In this document: positions 33,692-42,554 of the stretch, in pieces
Layout of the letters: each line of letters begins with the position of its first letter
Numbering within the stretch: the stretch's first letter is position 1
From: an uncultured Pseudomonadota bacterium
Lineage (GTDB): Bacteria > Myxococcota_A > UBA796 > CAJQPC01
Direction: 5' to 3'
DNA: 64,000 bases
NCBI GenBank assembly: GCA_913060515.1
Contig: CAJXRZ010000004.1
Span: 99,206 to 163,205 of the forward strand
Notes under the pieces: model-generated
What the model was told of the DNA's origin: nothing
Databases searched by the model: none
What the model saw: only the letters and a program-made list of their open reading frames with translations
Position numbers and translations under genes: made by a program

Positions 33692-36031
33692 GTGGGGAAA
33701 CCCCGCCATTCGGTGCTCGGCATTCGCCATCATGGGCCGGGCTCTGCCCGCAGTGTGGTGCGTGCTTTGGAGGCCCTGCAGCCTGACGCGGTGCTCATCG
33801 AGGGCCCGCCAGATGCCGACGCTCTGCTGCCTCTGCTCGGCGACCCGGAGCTTGTGCCCCCGGTCGCCTTGATGGTCTACAGCGCCACCGACCCGGCGCG
33901 CTCCTGCTTCTACCCCTTCTGTGACTGGTCTCCGGAGTTCCAGGCCATCCGCTGGGCGCTGGAGAACGAGCGGCCCGTTCAGTTCATGGATCTGCCCCAG
34001 ACCTATGTCTTGCGGGCGGAGAACGAGCTGATGCGCAGCGCCCCCGGCGTAGATGCCTTGGGGGAGCTGGCCCGAGCGGCCGGCTACGCCAGCGGGGATG
34101 GCTGGTGGGAGGACCAGGTCGAGATGCGTCGGGATGACCGGGCGCTCTTCGAAGCCATCCTCTTGGCCATGGACGCGGTGCGCCAAGAGTTCGACAAGCT
34201 GCGGCCCCAGGACGCCTACGAGGCCAAGCGCGAGGCCCACATGCGCAAGACCATGCGGGCTGCCCTGCGCAAGCACGAGCACATCGCGGTGGTCTGCGGT
34301 GCCTTTCACGCGCCGGCCCTGGACCAGCTCAAGTCCTTCAAGGTGGGAGAAGATGCGGCCCTGCTCAAGGGCCTGAAGAAGGAGCGCCTGGCCTGCACCT
34401 GGGTGCCCTGGGCGGCCTCACGTCTCTCGCTGTCCAGCGGCTACGGCGCCGGCATGCAGGCGCCTGCTTGGTACCAGGCCATCTGGGAGAGTGGGCGGAG
34501 AGCTGACTCAGCCCTGTCGACGCAGTCAGCTGGCGGAACGGATGTCTTTGGTTCAACAAAGGAGCCGCTAGGCGAGGACTTGGGCGAAGGGCACTCGAGG
34601 GGACAAAGCCAGATCGTGGGGCCCCGAGGGCCCACAGAACCTCAGCGCATTGCCCTGCCAGAGAATTGGTTGGGGCAGACGGCCCGTCTGCTGCGTGCCC
34701 AGGGCCTGGAGCTCTCCAGCGCCCACGTCATCGAAGGGGTGCGTCTGGCCGAGGCCCTGGCCGCCCTGCGCGGTCGCTCTCGCGCCGGACTGGAGGAGCT
34801 GCGCGAGGCCACCCGAACGGTGCTGCTGAGCGGAGATGACCGCGCCATGGCCTTGGTCCGCCAGGAGCTGGAGGTCGGCGATGCATTGGGGGCCGTGCCC
34901 GAGTCGGTGCCCACGCTGCCCCTGCAGAAGGACGTAGAGGCGCTCATCAAGAAGTCCAGTTTGATTCGGGCCACCGCGCCCCAGAACAAAGAGCTGGATC
35001 TGCGCAAGCCCAAGCACAAGGCCACCTCCTTGATGCTCTACCGCTTGCAGCGCATCGGCATCGGCTGGGGCGCGTGCCAAGGCAGCGGCGGCATGGGCTC
35101 CTTCAAGGAGATCTGGACCCTGAAGTGGGACCCTGGCTACGCCGTTCAAGTGGTCGCCAGCAGCACTCTGGGCAACACCCTTCAAGCCGCGGCGACCCAA
35201 GCCTTGGCGCGGGACGCGCAGGCCCTCGAGCACCTGGGGGAGCTGGCCGAGCTGGTGGATCAGGCCATCTTGGCCGAGCTGCCCACAGCGGGTCTGCTTC
35301 AGGTCCTGGACGACAAGGCCGCCGTGGCATCCGACATACAGGCCCTGATGAGCGCCTTGCCGCCCTTGGCCAAGCTGTTGCGCTACGGATCTGTTCGCCA
35401 AGCCCCCACCGAGCAGATCCGGCCTGTGCTCGAGCGCCTCTTTGAGCGGGTCGTGGTGGGTCTGCCTGGGGCCTGCGTGCAGGTGGACGCTGCCTTGGCC
35501 GGCGCCCTGGTCGAGCACCTGGATGACTGCCATGGGGCCTTGGCGCTCATGGGCCGGCCAGAGATGCAGGCGGACTGGTCCGAGCTGCTGCTGGGACTGC
35601 AGGACGCCGAGGAGGTTCACCCCCTGATTCGCGGCCGGGCGGCGCGCAAGCGCTTGGAGGCGGAGGCGCTGACCTCGAGTGGGCTGACCACTCTGGCCAA
35701 GCAGGCCTTGAACCAGGTGGTCGAGCCCCTGGACGCCGCGTGGTGGTTGGAGGGATTGCTCAAAGGCTCCGGCCTGGTCCTGGTCCACCAGAAGGCGCTC
35801 TGGGAGGTGCTGGATCAGTGGCTGAGCACCCTGAACGAGGACACCTTCATCGCGCTGCTGCCCATGCTGCGTCGCAGCTTCTCCAGCTTCGATACGGTCA
35901 CCCGGCGGCGCATGCGCACGCAGCTCACTCAGGGGCCGAAGGTGCAGAAGACGGATGCGATGAACACCGAGCGGGCTGGGCAGATCCTGCCGGTTCTGCA
36001 GCACATCCTGACTGGAGCGCCTCATGTCTGA
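33692..36031 (+). CDS. DUF5682-like protein (YehM-like)
   Basis: A 779-residue protein starting with GTG immediately after the MoxR stop. The N-terminus (GIRHHGPGSARSV, then ALQPDAVLIEGPPDAD and later VVCGAFHAPAL) is the pattern of DUF5682. Its GxRHxGPGS and Glu-Gly motifs recall TraB/EreA/ChaN-type folds, but catalysis is unproven. The remaining ~450 residues are helical. Size and neighbours match E. coli YehM (about 759 residues). It overlaps the VWA gene by 8 bases. Confidence 0.83.
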   Translation: MGKPRHSVLGIRHHGPGSARSVVRALEALQPDAVLIEGPPDADALLPLLGDPELVPPVALMVYSATDPARSCFYPFCDWSPEFQAIRWALENERPVQFMDLPQTYVLRAENELMRSAPGVDALGELARAAGYASGDGWWEDQVEMRRDDRALFEAILLAMDAVRQEFDKLRPQDAYEAKREAHMRKTMRAALRKHEHIAVVCGAFHAPALDQLKSFKVGEDAALLKGLKKERLACTWVPWAASRLSLSSGYGAGMQAPAWYQAIWESGRRADSALSTQSAGGTDVFGSTKEPLGEDLGEGHSRGQSQIVGPRGPTEPQRIALPENWLGQTARLLRAQGLELSSAHVIEGVRLAEALAALRGRSRAGLEELREATRTVLLSGDDRAMALVRQELEVGDALGAVPESVPTLPLQKDVEALIKKSSLIRATAPQNKELDLRKPKHKATSLMLYRLQRIGIGWGACQGSGGMGSFKEIWTLKWDPGYAVQVVASSTLGNTLQAAATQALARDAQALEHLGELAELVDQAILAELPTAGLLQVLDDKAAVASDIQALMSALPPLAKLLRYGSVRQAPTEQIRPVLERLFERVVVGLPGACVQVDAALAGALVEHLDDCHGALALMGRPEMQADWSELLLGLQDAEEVHPLIRGRAARKRLEAEALTSSGLTTLAKQALNQVVEPLDAAWWLEGLLKGSGLVLVHQKALWEVLDQWLSTLNEDTFIALLPMLRRSFSSFDTVTRRRMRTQLTQGPKVQKTDAMNTERAGQILPVLQHILTGAPHV

Positions 36032-37148
36032 GCACTCCGATGAGCTGGAGGCGGCCCGTCGCTGGCGCTTGGTGCTGGGTGGAGAGCCCGAGGACCGCCG
36101 CGAGATGAGCGAGCAGGACCGCGGCATGGACAAGGTGCTGGAGGCCCTCTACGACTCGGACCGAAAGTCGGGGCTGGGGAGCGCTGCGCCCAAGGTGCAC
36201 CGCTGGCTGGGTGACATCCGCAGCTACTTCCCGCGGACCACCGTTCAGGTGCTTCAGCGGGACGCCATGGAGCGCTTGGGCCTGGACCGCATGCTGCTGG
36301 AGCCGGAGGTCTTGGAGACCGTCGTGCCCGACGTGCACCTGGTGGCCACTCTGCTCAGTCTCAAGGGCATGATTCCGGCCAAGACCCGGGAGACCGCGCG
36401 CATGGTGGTGCGCAAGGTGGTGCAGGAAGTGGAGCGCCGCCTGTCCCAGAGCCTGCGCGATGCCGTGAAGGGCGCGGTGGACCGCAGCACACGCTCGCTC
36501 AGACCTCGGCTGCGGGAGATCGACTGGGACCGTACGATTCGGGCGAACCTGAAGACCTGGGACCCTGTTCGAGGCGTCCTGATCCCGGAACGCATCATCG
36601 GACATGGCCGAAAGGGCAGGGGGCTCAAGCACGTGGTGCTCTGCGTGGACCAGAGCGGCTCGATGGCCACCTCCGTGGTCTATGCCGGCATCTTTGGGGC
36701 GGTCTTGGCCAGCATGCGGGCCCTGACCCTGTCTATGGCCGTCTTCGACACCGACGTGGCCGACCTGAGTGAGCACCTGGATGACCCGGTGGAGCTGCTC
36801 TTCTCCACGCAGCTTGGGGGCGGCACAGACATCTCCCTGGCCCTGGGCTGGGTGCAGCAGCAGGTCGTCCGGCCCAGTGACACGGTGGTGGTGCTGATCA
36901 CGGATCTGTACGAGGGCGGAGATGTGCGCCAGATGCTTCAGCGTGCCCATGAGATTCGCTCAAGCGGGGCCACCTGCATCTGTCTGCTGGCCCTCTCCGA
37001 CGACGGCAAGCCGGGCTTTGACGCCAACAACGCCGCCAAGATGCAGGCGCTGGGCTGGGACACTTTCGCCTGTACCCCCGATGCCTTTCCGGAGTTGATG
37101 TCCAGGGCCATCGAAGGCCGCGGTTTCAAGGGATTTGACCCATCCTGA
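36024..37148 (+). CDS. Cytoplasmic VWA-domain protein (YehP-like)
   Basis: A 374-residue protein without signal peptide. The N-terminal 190 residues are helical and basic. A C-terminal VWA domain carries the MIDAS residues D209, S211, S213 (DQSGS), a GGGTDIS loop with Thr, and LITDLYEG with Asp. VWA proteins of this type are the usual partners of MoxR ATPases. It overlaps the DUF5682 gene by 8 bases and the next gene starts on its stop codon (TGATG). Length matches E. coli YehP (about 378). Confidence 0.88.
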   Translation: MSEHSDELEAARRWRLVLGGEPEDRREMSEQDRGMDKVLEALYDSDRKSGLGSAAPKVHRWLGDIRSYFPRTTVQVLQRDAMERLGLDRMLLEPEVLETVVPDVHLVATLLSLKGMIPAKTRETARMVVRKVVQEVERRLSQSLRDAVKGAVDRSTRSLRPRLREIDWDRTIRANLKTWDPVRGVLIPERIIGHGRKGRGLKHVVLCVDQSGSMATSVVYAGIFGAVLASMRALTLSMAVFDTDVADLSEHLDDPVELLFSTQLGGGTDISLALGWVQQQVVRPSDTVVVLITDLYEGGDVRQMLQRAHEIRSSGATCICLLALSDDGKPGFDANNAAKMQALGWDTFACTPDAFPELMSRAIEGRGFKGFDPS

Positions 37149-37918
37149 TGTTCTCCCTGCTCACCGCCATCGCTCTGGCTCACGGTCCCCTGGACGCCAG
37201 CCTCTCCCAGGTCGACGCCGACATTCTGGCGAGCCCAGAGTCCGCCGAGCTCTACATCAAGCGCGCCCAGCTGCACCTGGCGGAGGGGGAGGAGGCGGAA
37301 GCTGCCGAAGATCTCAGAGCTGCCCAGGCTCGGGGAGGGGAGGTCGCCTTGGATCTGGCGATCATCACCGCCGACGAGGCCACACTGGACGCGCTCTTGC
37401 CTGCGCCCCATGCCAAAGCACATGCGGCACGGGGTCGCATGCGCATCGAGCGGGGTGAATTGACGGGGGCGCTGGAAGACCTGGACGCCGCGGTTCTCTT
37501 GGACCCCACGCCAGAGCGCTACCTGGAGCGAATGCGTTTGGCCGAGCAGGTTGATGTGCAGCTTGCCATCGACGGTTTGGAGGGTGCCCCGGGCGCGGTC
37601 TGTGCCCTGGAGAGGGTGCGTCTGCTCCGGCAGACTGGCCAGCGGGCCCTGGCTCGGGATGCGGTGGATCACCTGCTGGAGCAGAACCCAGATCACCCCG
37701 AGTGGTTGCTGCTGCGCGCAGATCTGTCCATCTTCGGGCGCCCCTACCGCAAGCGGGCTCAGGAGATTCTGGAGGCGCGCGTTCAGAGCCGCCCCAGCGA
37801 GAAGAACCAAGCCCTCTTAGAGCGTAGTCAGAAGGGCTGTTCTGCCCTTGGAACTTGCGCAGGCGCCCTCTGGCCTGGAATGTTGATGCTTCTGTGGAGA
37901 CGACGATGCTCTGGTTGA
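37148..37918 (+). CDS. Secreted TPR-like protein with MYXO-CTERM-like tail
   Basis: A 256-residue protein with a short hydrophobic N-terminus (FSLLTAIALAHG) that reads as a signal peptide, then about five TPR-like helical pairs (ELYIKRAQLHLAEGEEAEAAEDL, ALEDLDAAVLLDP). The end, GCSALGTCAGALWPGMLMLLWRRR, has cysteine, a hydrophobic stretch and arginines, like a MYXO-CTERM tail or membrane anchor. It is coupled by one base to the VWA gene, which is odd for an exported protein beside cytoplasmic ones. Confidence 0.7.
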   Translation: MFSLLTAIALAHGPLDASLSQVDADILASPESAELYIKRAQLHLAEGEEAEAAEDLRAAQARGGEVALDLAIITADEATLDALLPAPHAKAHAARGRMRIERGELTGALEDLDAAVLLDPTPERYLERMRLAEQVDVQLAIDGLEGAPGAVCALERVRLLRQTGQRALARDAVDHLLEQNPDHPEWLLLRADLSIFGRPYRKRAQEILEARVQSRPSEKNQALLERSQKGCSALGTCAGALWPGMLMLLWRRRCSG

Positions 37919-40143
37919 TGTGTGCCAGCGCCTGGGGAGCGCAGTGGGAGCGGCGGCCCTACATCCAATCGCTGGGCAAAGACGAAGTCACCCTGATGTG
38001 GATGACGGACGTGCCTGTAGGCGCTGAGATCCAGTGGGGAGAGGGCAGCCTGACGGAGAGCCAGACTCTGCCCGTCGGTGTTCAGATCGCCGAGCTGCGC
38101 TTGAGCGGGCTGAGCGCCAACACCCGCTACGTGTACCAGGTCACCGTCGACGGAGAGCCCGACTTCAAGTCCTACTTTGAGACCGCGCCCGAGGCGGGCG
38201 GCAGCGAGCAGGTGCGGATCTGGGTCGTGGGCGACTCTGGCAAGAACAGCACCGGCCAATACGACGTGCGCGACGCCATGTTGGGCTTTGTGGAGAGCCG
38301 CCCGCCGGACCTCTTCCTGCATGTGGGCGACATGGCCTACAACAGCGGAACCGAGGTCGAGTTCAGTCAGAAGTACTTTGGCCCCTACGCCGATATCCTC
38401 TCCCACACCGTGATGTACGGCGCCATCGGCAACCACGAGTATGGCAACTCGATCTCGAGCTCCCAGACAGGGCCCTACTTCGACGCCTATTCCTTCCCGG
38501 CAGACGGTCGCCTTGGTGGCGTGAGCTCAGGGACCGAGGCCTACTACTCTGTGGACTACGGGGACCTGCACATCGTGGTCCTGGACAGCAATGTCTCCTC
38601 AGTGCTGGTCACCGACGCCATGTATCTCTGGCTGGAGCAGGACCTGGCCGCGACGTCGGCCGAGTGGGTCATCGCGATGTGGCATCACCCGCCCTACTCC
38701 AAGGGCAGCCACGACACGGACCGCACCTCGGAGCAGGCCTCCATCCAGTTCAGGCAGATCATCCTGCCGCTGCTGGAGTCCTACGGTGTAGACCTGACCT
38801 TGAGCGGTCACTCCCACATCTATGAGCGCTCTTTCCTTCTGGACGGCGCCTATGACCAGCCCTCCATCGCCAGCGGCATTCTGGACGCCGGGTTGGGCGC
38901 AGTGGCAGACGGCGGCGTCTACACCAAGTCCCTGGGCATCAACCCCAACCAGGGCGCGGTCTACGTTGTAGCGGGCCATGGCGGGAACGGCGCCGGCGGT
39001 GCGGGTGGGCATCCACTGATGGCCTTTACCGAGATGGAGATGGGCAGCGTCATTTTGGACGTGTACGACAACGTGCTCACCCTGAGAAACATCCGCTACG
39101 ACGGCGTGGTGACCGACCAAGCCACCTTGGTCAAGGGCGACGCGCTCATCTTGGGTTCGCCGGACCACGGCACCTTGGTCCCTGGTGCGGTTCAGCGGGT
39201 GGCTTGGGAGGCGGTTGGCACGAGCATCCTGGGTCCCGTGGACCTGGAGTGGTCCTGCGACAAGGGCGTGAGCTGGCGTCCGGTGGCCACGGGATTGGCG
39301 GCGACAGGCAGTCTGGACTGGGTGGTCCCCGCCGAGCGAACAGACCAAGGCGTCTTTCGAGTCAGCGCCGCCAGCGGCCACACAGACAGCAGCGATGAGC
39401 TCATTCATGTGCTCTCCGAGACCCAGGTTCAAGTCCTTGAGCGCGGCAGCACCTGGTCCTATCTGGACGCAGGGGAGCCCGATGCAGGCTGGCAGAGCGC
39501 AGTGGTCTCCGACTGGTCGAGTGGGCCGGCGCCGCTGGGCTACGGAAACGACGGCTTGGGCACCGGCCTGAGTGACATCGTGCAGCCCAGTGTCTATTTT
39601 CGGAGCACAGTCACGACCCCAGAGTTGGCCTCCTACGCATTGGAGGCTGAGTACAACGATGGAATCATCGTCTGGGTGGACGGGGTCGAGGTCATGCGCG
39701 CCAACGTCACCGATGATTTGCACCAGAGCTACGCGACCACAACCGGTCCTCCGGGCACTCGGACTGGCTACACGGGTGGGGGGCTGGCCGCGGGCACCCA
39801 CGAGCTGGCCGTGATGCTCAAGCAGGACTTCAGCGATGGCGAGGACTTGCTCTTTGAGCTCTCCTTGACCGGAACCCTGCCGGCTCTGATGGGCTGCAAT
39901 GAGCCTGATGAGCCGGACACCGCCACCCACACCGGGGTGGACAGCGACCGGGTCCCCAAAGACACCGAGAGTCCGGACGATACGGACACCCAGGTGGAAG
40001 AGGAGACGGGCACCGAGCCGGTGGACAGCGGTGAGCCGCCGGTAGAGAAGTGCGGCTGTGGCTCAGTCGGTGGGCTGGGGTTTGCTTGGGTTCTGGGCTT
40101 AGGGGTGTTGTTCCTTCGCAGGCGCGAGCTCGGCAGCGCCTAA
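37906..40143 (+). CDS. Purple-acid-phosphatase-like metallophosphoesterase with MYXO-CTERM-like tail
   Basis: A 745-residue secreted protein. ATG 37906 gives a short signal (MLWLMCASAWGA) and overlaps the previous gene by 13 bases. An N-terminal fibronectin-like domain (about 18-95) is followed by a calcineurin-type metallophosphoesterase with its metal ligand motifs: VVGDSG, GDMAYN, GNHEYG, WHHPPYS and SGHSHIYERS. Two beta domains follow, then an Asp/Thr-rich linker, and the end is CGCGSVGG, a hydrophobic helix and RRR, a good MYXO-CTERM-like signal. It is likely a surface phosphatase. Confidence 0.88.
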   Translation: MLWLMCASAWGAQWERRPYIQSLGKDEVTLMWMTDVPVGAEIQWGEGSLTESQTLPVGVQIAELRLSGLSANTRYVYQVTVDGEPDFKSYFETAPEAGGSEQVRIWVVGDSGKNSTGQYDVRDAMLGFVESRPPDLFLHVGDMAYNSGTEVEFSQKYFGPYADILSHTVMYGAIGNHEYGNSISSSQTGPYFDAYSFPADGRLGGVSSGTEAYYSVDYGDLHIVVLDSNVSSVLVTDAMYLWLEQDLAATSAEWVIAMWHHPPYSKGSHDTDRTSEQASIQFRQIILPLLESYGVDLTLSGHSHIYERSFLLDGAYDQPSIASGILDAGLGAVADGGVYTKSLGINPNQGAVYVVAGHGGNGAGGAGGHPLMAFTEMEMGSVILDVYDNVLTLRNIRYDGVVTDQATLVKGDALILGSPDHGTLVPGAVQRVAWEAVGTSILGPVDLEWSCDKGVSWRPVATGLAATGSLDWVVPAERTDQGVFRVSAASGHTDSSDELIHVLSETQVQVLERGSTWSYLDAGEPDAGWQSAVVSDWSSGPAPLGYGNDGLGTGLSDIVQPSVYFRSTVTTPELASYALEAEYNDGIIVWVDGVEVMRANVTDDLHQSYATTTGPPGTRTGYTGGGLAAGTHELAVMLKQDFSDGEDLLFELSLTGTLPALMGCNEPDEPDTATHTGVDSDRVPKDTESPDDTDTQVEEETGTEPVDSGEPPVEKCGCGSVGGLGFAWVLGLGVLFLRRRELGSA

Positions 40144-41073
40144 AGATTGGAAGAGCGCACGCACTGCGTTCAGCTCGGCCTGAACTTGGGCGCATTGCCC
40201 CTCTGGGTCCCTCTTCCAGGCCTTTGTGTCCAGCCTACGCTCGAGGCGGGCACCCTGGGCTGAGAAGACTGCGCCGGCGCCGTGGACGGCCTCCAAGAGC
40301 AAGGCGGGCTCCTGGATGAGCCCCATGTGGTCATCGGGGATGGAGAGCTCCAAGGTCTGGTCCAGCACGGCGTCGCCGAGCAGCGGGCGCGTGGCGCTCT
40401 GGCCTCGTTTGGCGGCATAGAGTCCTGGGATGGGGGTGGCGAAGTCCAGCTGCATGCGCAGGGCACCCCGTCGGCTCAGGAAGATCCCGTCCCCCTGCCA
40501 TCCCCTAAAAGTCTTGGTGAGCCCGAGGTCAGCAGCGAGCGGTTCAAGCTCTGGGATGGGGGGCAGGGCGTAGAGCAAGGGCAGCACCGAGAGAAGGGCC
40601 AGCAGCACCAAACCCAGGGGGATGGCGATGAGCCAAGGAGGGATTCCTGTTCCGCCGACGGTGCCCGCACCACCGAGCACCAGGAGCAGCATGGGGGCAC
40701 AGAGGCCGTGCAAGGCCAAGAGGGTCGCCCCGCCGGTCTTCCAGGTACCGATGCGGGGCTGCAGGAGCTTGGCGGCGAGCCAGAGTGGAGAGAACAAGCA
40801 GATCAGCACGCCGATGCTCACCAACACCATTCCCAAGATCCGGCTGATGCTCGCGCCGATGGGCTCAAAGGCGATGAGCAGGATGCCCAGGGGGATGGTT
40901 GTGAGCAGAGTGGCGCTCAGGCGCTTGAGCATGCCGATGGCTTTGGCTTGGGCCAGGCCGAACACGGCGAGCAGCGGCATGAGCAGGAGCACCATTGGGC
41001 CGGTGCTGGCCAGGAAAGGGGCGACGAGCACCATGGCCCGGGCCTTGCGGAGCTGCTCGAAGGGAGGGCTCAT
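40099..41073 (-). CDS. Membrane protein, tandem paralogue 1
   Basis: A 324-residue protein with about five N-terminal membrane helices (1-185) and a soluble C-terminal domain (about 190-320). The domain carries the family signature shared with the two genes upstream: an LSRRG strand, an IPGLYAAKRG turn, RPLLGDAVLDQTLEL and LLLEAVHGAGAV, then RRLD. No known family was recognised. The ATG overlaps the stop of the short member by 4 bases. Its 3' end overlaps the convergent phosphatase gene end by 45 bases. Confidence 0.72.
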   Translation of the reverse strand: MSPPFEQLRKARAMVLVAPFLASTGPMVLLLMPLLAVFGLAQAKAIGMLKRLSATLLTTIPLGILLIAFEPIGASISRILGMVLVSIGVLICLFSPLWLAAKLLQPRIGTWKTGGATLLALHGLCAPMLLLVLGGAGTVGGTGIPPWLIAIPLGLVLLALLSVLPLLYALPPIPELEPLAADLGLTKTFRGWQGDGIFLSRRGALRMQLDFATPIPGLYAAKRGQSATRPLLGDAVLDQTLELSIPDDHMGLIQEPALLLEAVHGAGAVFSAQGARLERRLDTKAWKRDPEGQCAQVQAELNAVRALFQSLGAAELAPAKEQHP

Positions 41074-41573
41074 CGGGTGGACATCAATGCCGTCGCCAGG
41101 GACTTGAGCGCTTCCATTCGCGCCTGCATCTCGGGCACGCTCGGGAGCACCGGGTTGAAGCTGTGTACGTCTCCAAGGGGCTGTTGCCAGCGCAGGACGC
41201 CCTGGCAGACCTCAGCTCCATGGGCGTGCACAAGCTCGAGGACCTGGGCTTCTCTGTCCTCCAAGCGCCTGCGCTGCTCGGGGTGAGCCCCGCGAACATG
41301 CAGCAGGAGATCCAAGCCGTGGCCGGTCAGCTCTGGGCTCTCGCGCCGGCAGATGTGGAGCTCGGGGGTGCCCAGGTCAATCTCCAAACGCAGGGCGTCC
41401 TCGTTGAGGAAGACTTGGCCGTCGCCCCATGTCCTGCCGCCCATGACCCCTAGCTGCATGGCAGCTGCGAAGGTACTCAGTGGGTCCAGATCGACTTCGC
41501 GGTTCAGGGGCAGGTCTTCCGGCGCGCTGTGGCGGCTTCGGTTCATGAGCATCGCGGCCAAGATCAGCAGCAC
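41070..41573 (-). CDS. Short, diverged member of the tandem membrane-protein family
   Basis: A 167-residue protein with a short hydrophobic N-terminus and a domain that partly follows the C-terminal domain of its neighbours (RLEIDLGTPELHICRRE, then a LLLHVRGAHPEQ segment). The helical membrane part is missing, so it is either a truncated paralogue or a soluble/lipid-anchored variant. It starts with GTG at 41573 after a good GGGAGGAG site and is coupled to the gene at 40099, so it is expressed and not obviously a pseudogene. Confidence 0.6.
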   Translation of the reverse strand: MLLILAAMLMNRSRHSAPEDLPLNREVDLDPLSTFAAAMQLGVMGGRTWGDGQVFLNEDALRLEIDLGTPELHICRRESPELTGHGLDLLLHVRGAHPEQRRRLEDREAQVLELVHAHGAEVCQGVLRWQQPLGDVHSFNPVLPSVPEMQARMEALKSLATALMSTR

Positions 41574-41597
41574 GGACGGCTCCTCCCTTGTGCAGTC

Positions 41598-42554
41598 TCA
41601 GGCAGCTGGTCCGACCTGTCCATGTTTCTCCAGGAGCGCGTAGAGCTCCTCCAAGGCTCTGAGCTGCTGGGCGATTGCCTCGGCCTGTCCCTCGGGGTCG
41701 GCCCGCAGGGTCCCCCGGTCTAGACGACGGTCCAGATTCAACCCCTGAGCGCTCAACACGGCGCCGCCGCCGTGGACCACCTCCAACAGCAGCCCGGGCG
41801 CGTGGGTCAGGCCCTGCAACTCTGGTGGCAGAGAGAGCTCCAGAGTCTGGTCCAAGACCACGTCCCCGAGCAGAGGACGGGTAGATTTCGGCGTCCTTGG
41901 GGCTGCGAAGAGCCCCGCGATGGGCGCCTTAAAGAGACGCTTGAGCTTGAGTCGACCGCGACGGCTCAGAGTAAGCCCCTCAGCTTGCCAGCCCAGCAGG
42001 CTCGGCTGCATCCCCAATCTGCTGGCCAGCGCATCGAGCTCGGGAATGGGCGGCAAGGCCAAGAGGGCGGGGGCGGCAGCGAGCACCGAGAGGGGCAGGA
42101 ACTGGAGCGCCGGCCCCAGCCCGCCCAAGACGCTGGTCTCGGCCCCAAGGTCTGCTCGTCCCCACATCTGAATCAGGAGTGCCAGCGCGCCTGCCCCGGC
42201 CAGAAGCAGAAGGCCCGCCGCTTTGGCAAAGCCCACGCGCTCTCTGAGGATCTGAGAGGCGACCAAGAGCGGGGAGAGCATGCTCAAGACGAACATGGCC
42301 GCCCCCATCGCGATACCGATCTGGCCCACGAAGCTGTGGCTCCTCGGGTCCTGCTCAGCGCAAAATATCATCAGGATTGCGGCCAGGGCATAGCCTACAA
42401 GCATGAGAATGAGGTGTTTGCCTCGCTGCATGTACCAGAGCGCAATGAGGGCTGCGGTCGGTAGCATGAACAATGCGAAGGAGCCAAAGGCTGGCGTGAG
42501 CATGGTGAATAGGAGCAGCGCGCGTGCGGCCCGCGTGTGCTTGTAGGGCAGCAC
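41598..42554 (-). CDS. Membrane protein, tandem paralogue 2
   Basis: A 318-residue protein with about five N-terminal membrane helices and the shared C-terminal domain (LSRRGRLKL, RPLLGDVVLDQTLEL, LLLEVVHGGGAV, DRRLD). It starts with GTG at 42554, directly after the TGA of the gene at 42555. Function is unknown. Confidence 0.72.
   Translation of the reverse strand: MLPYKHTRAARALLLFTMLTPAFGSFALFMLPTAALIALWYMQRGKHLILMLVGYALAAILMIFCAEQDPRSHSFVGQIGIAMGAAMFVLSMLSPLLVASQILRERVGFAKAAGLLLLAGAGALALLIQMWGRADLGAETSVLGGLGPALQFLPLSVLAAAPALLALPPIPELDALASRLGMQPSLLGWQAEGLTLSRRGRLKLKRLFKAPIAGLFAAPRTPKSTRPLLGDVVLDQTLELSLPPELQGLTHAPGLLLEVVHGGGAVLSAQGLNLDRRLDRGTLRADPEGQAEAIAQQLRALEELYALLEKHGQVGPAA

Noticed and set aside
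34568..36133. A minus-strand frame of about 521 residues, rich in Gln and Leu
   Set aside because: Antisense to the DUF5682-like gene in a GC-rich region where codon bias opens shadow frames. The plus-strand gene is coupled to its neighbours on both sides.
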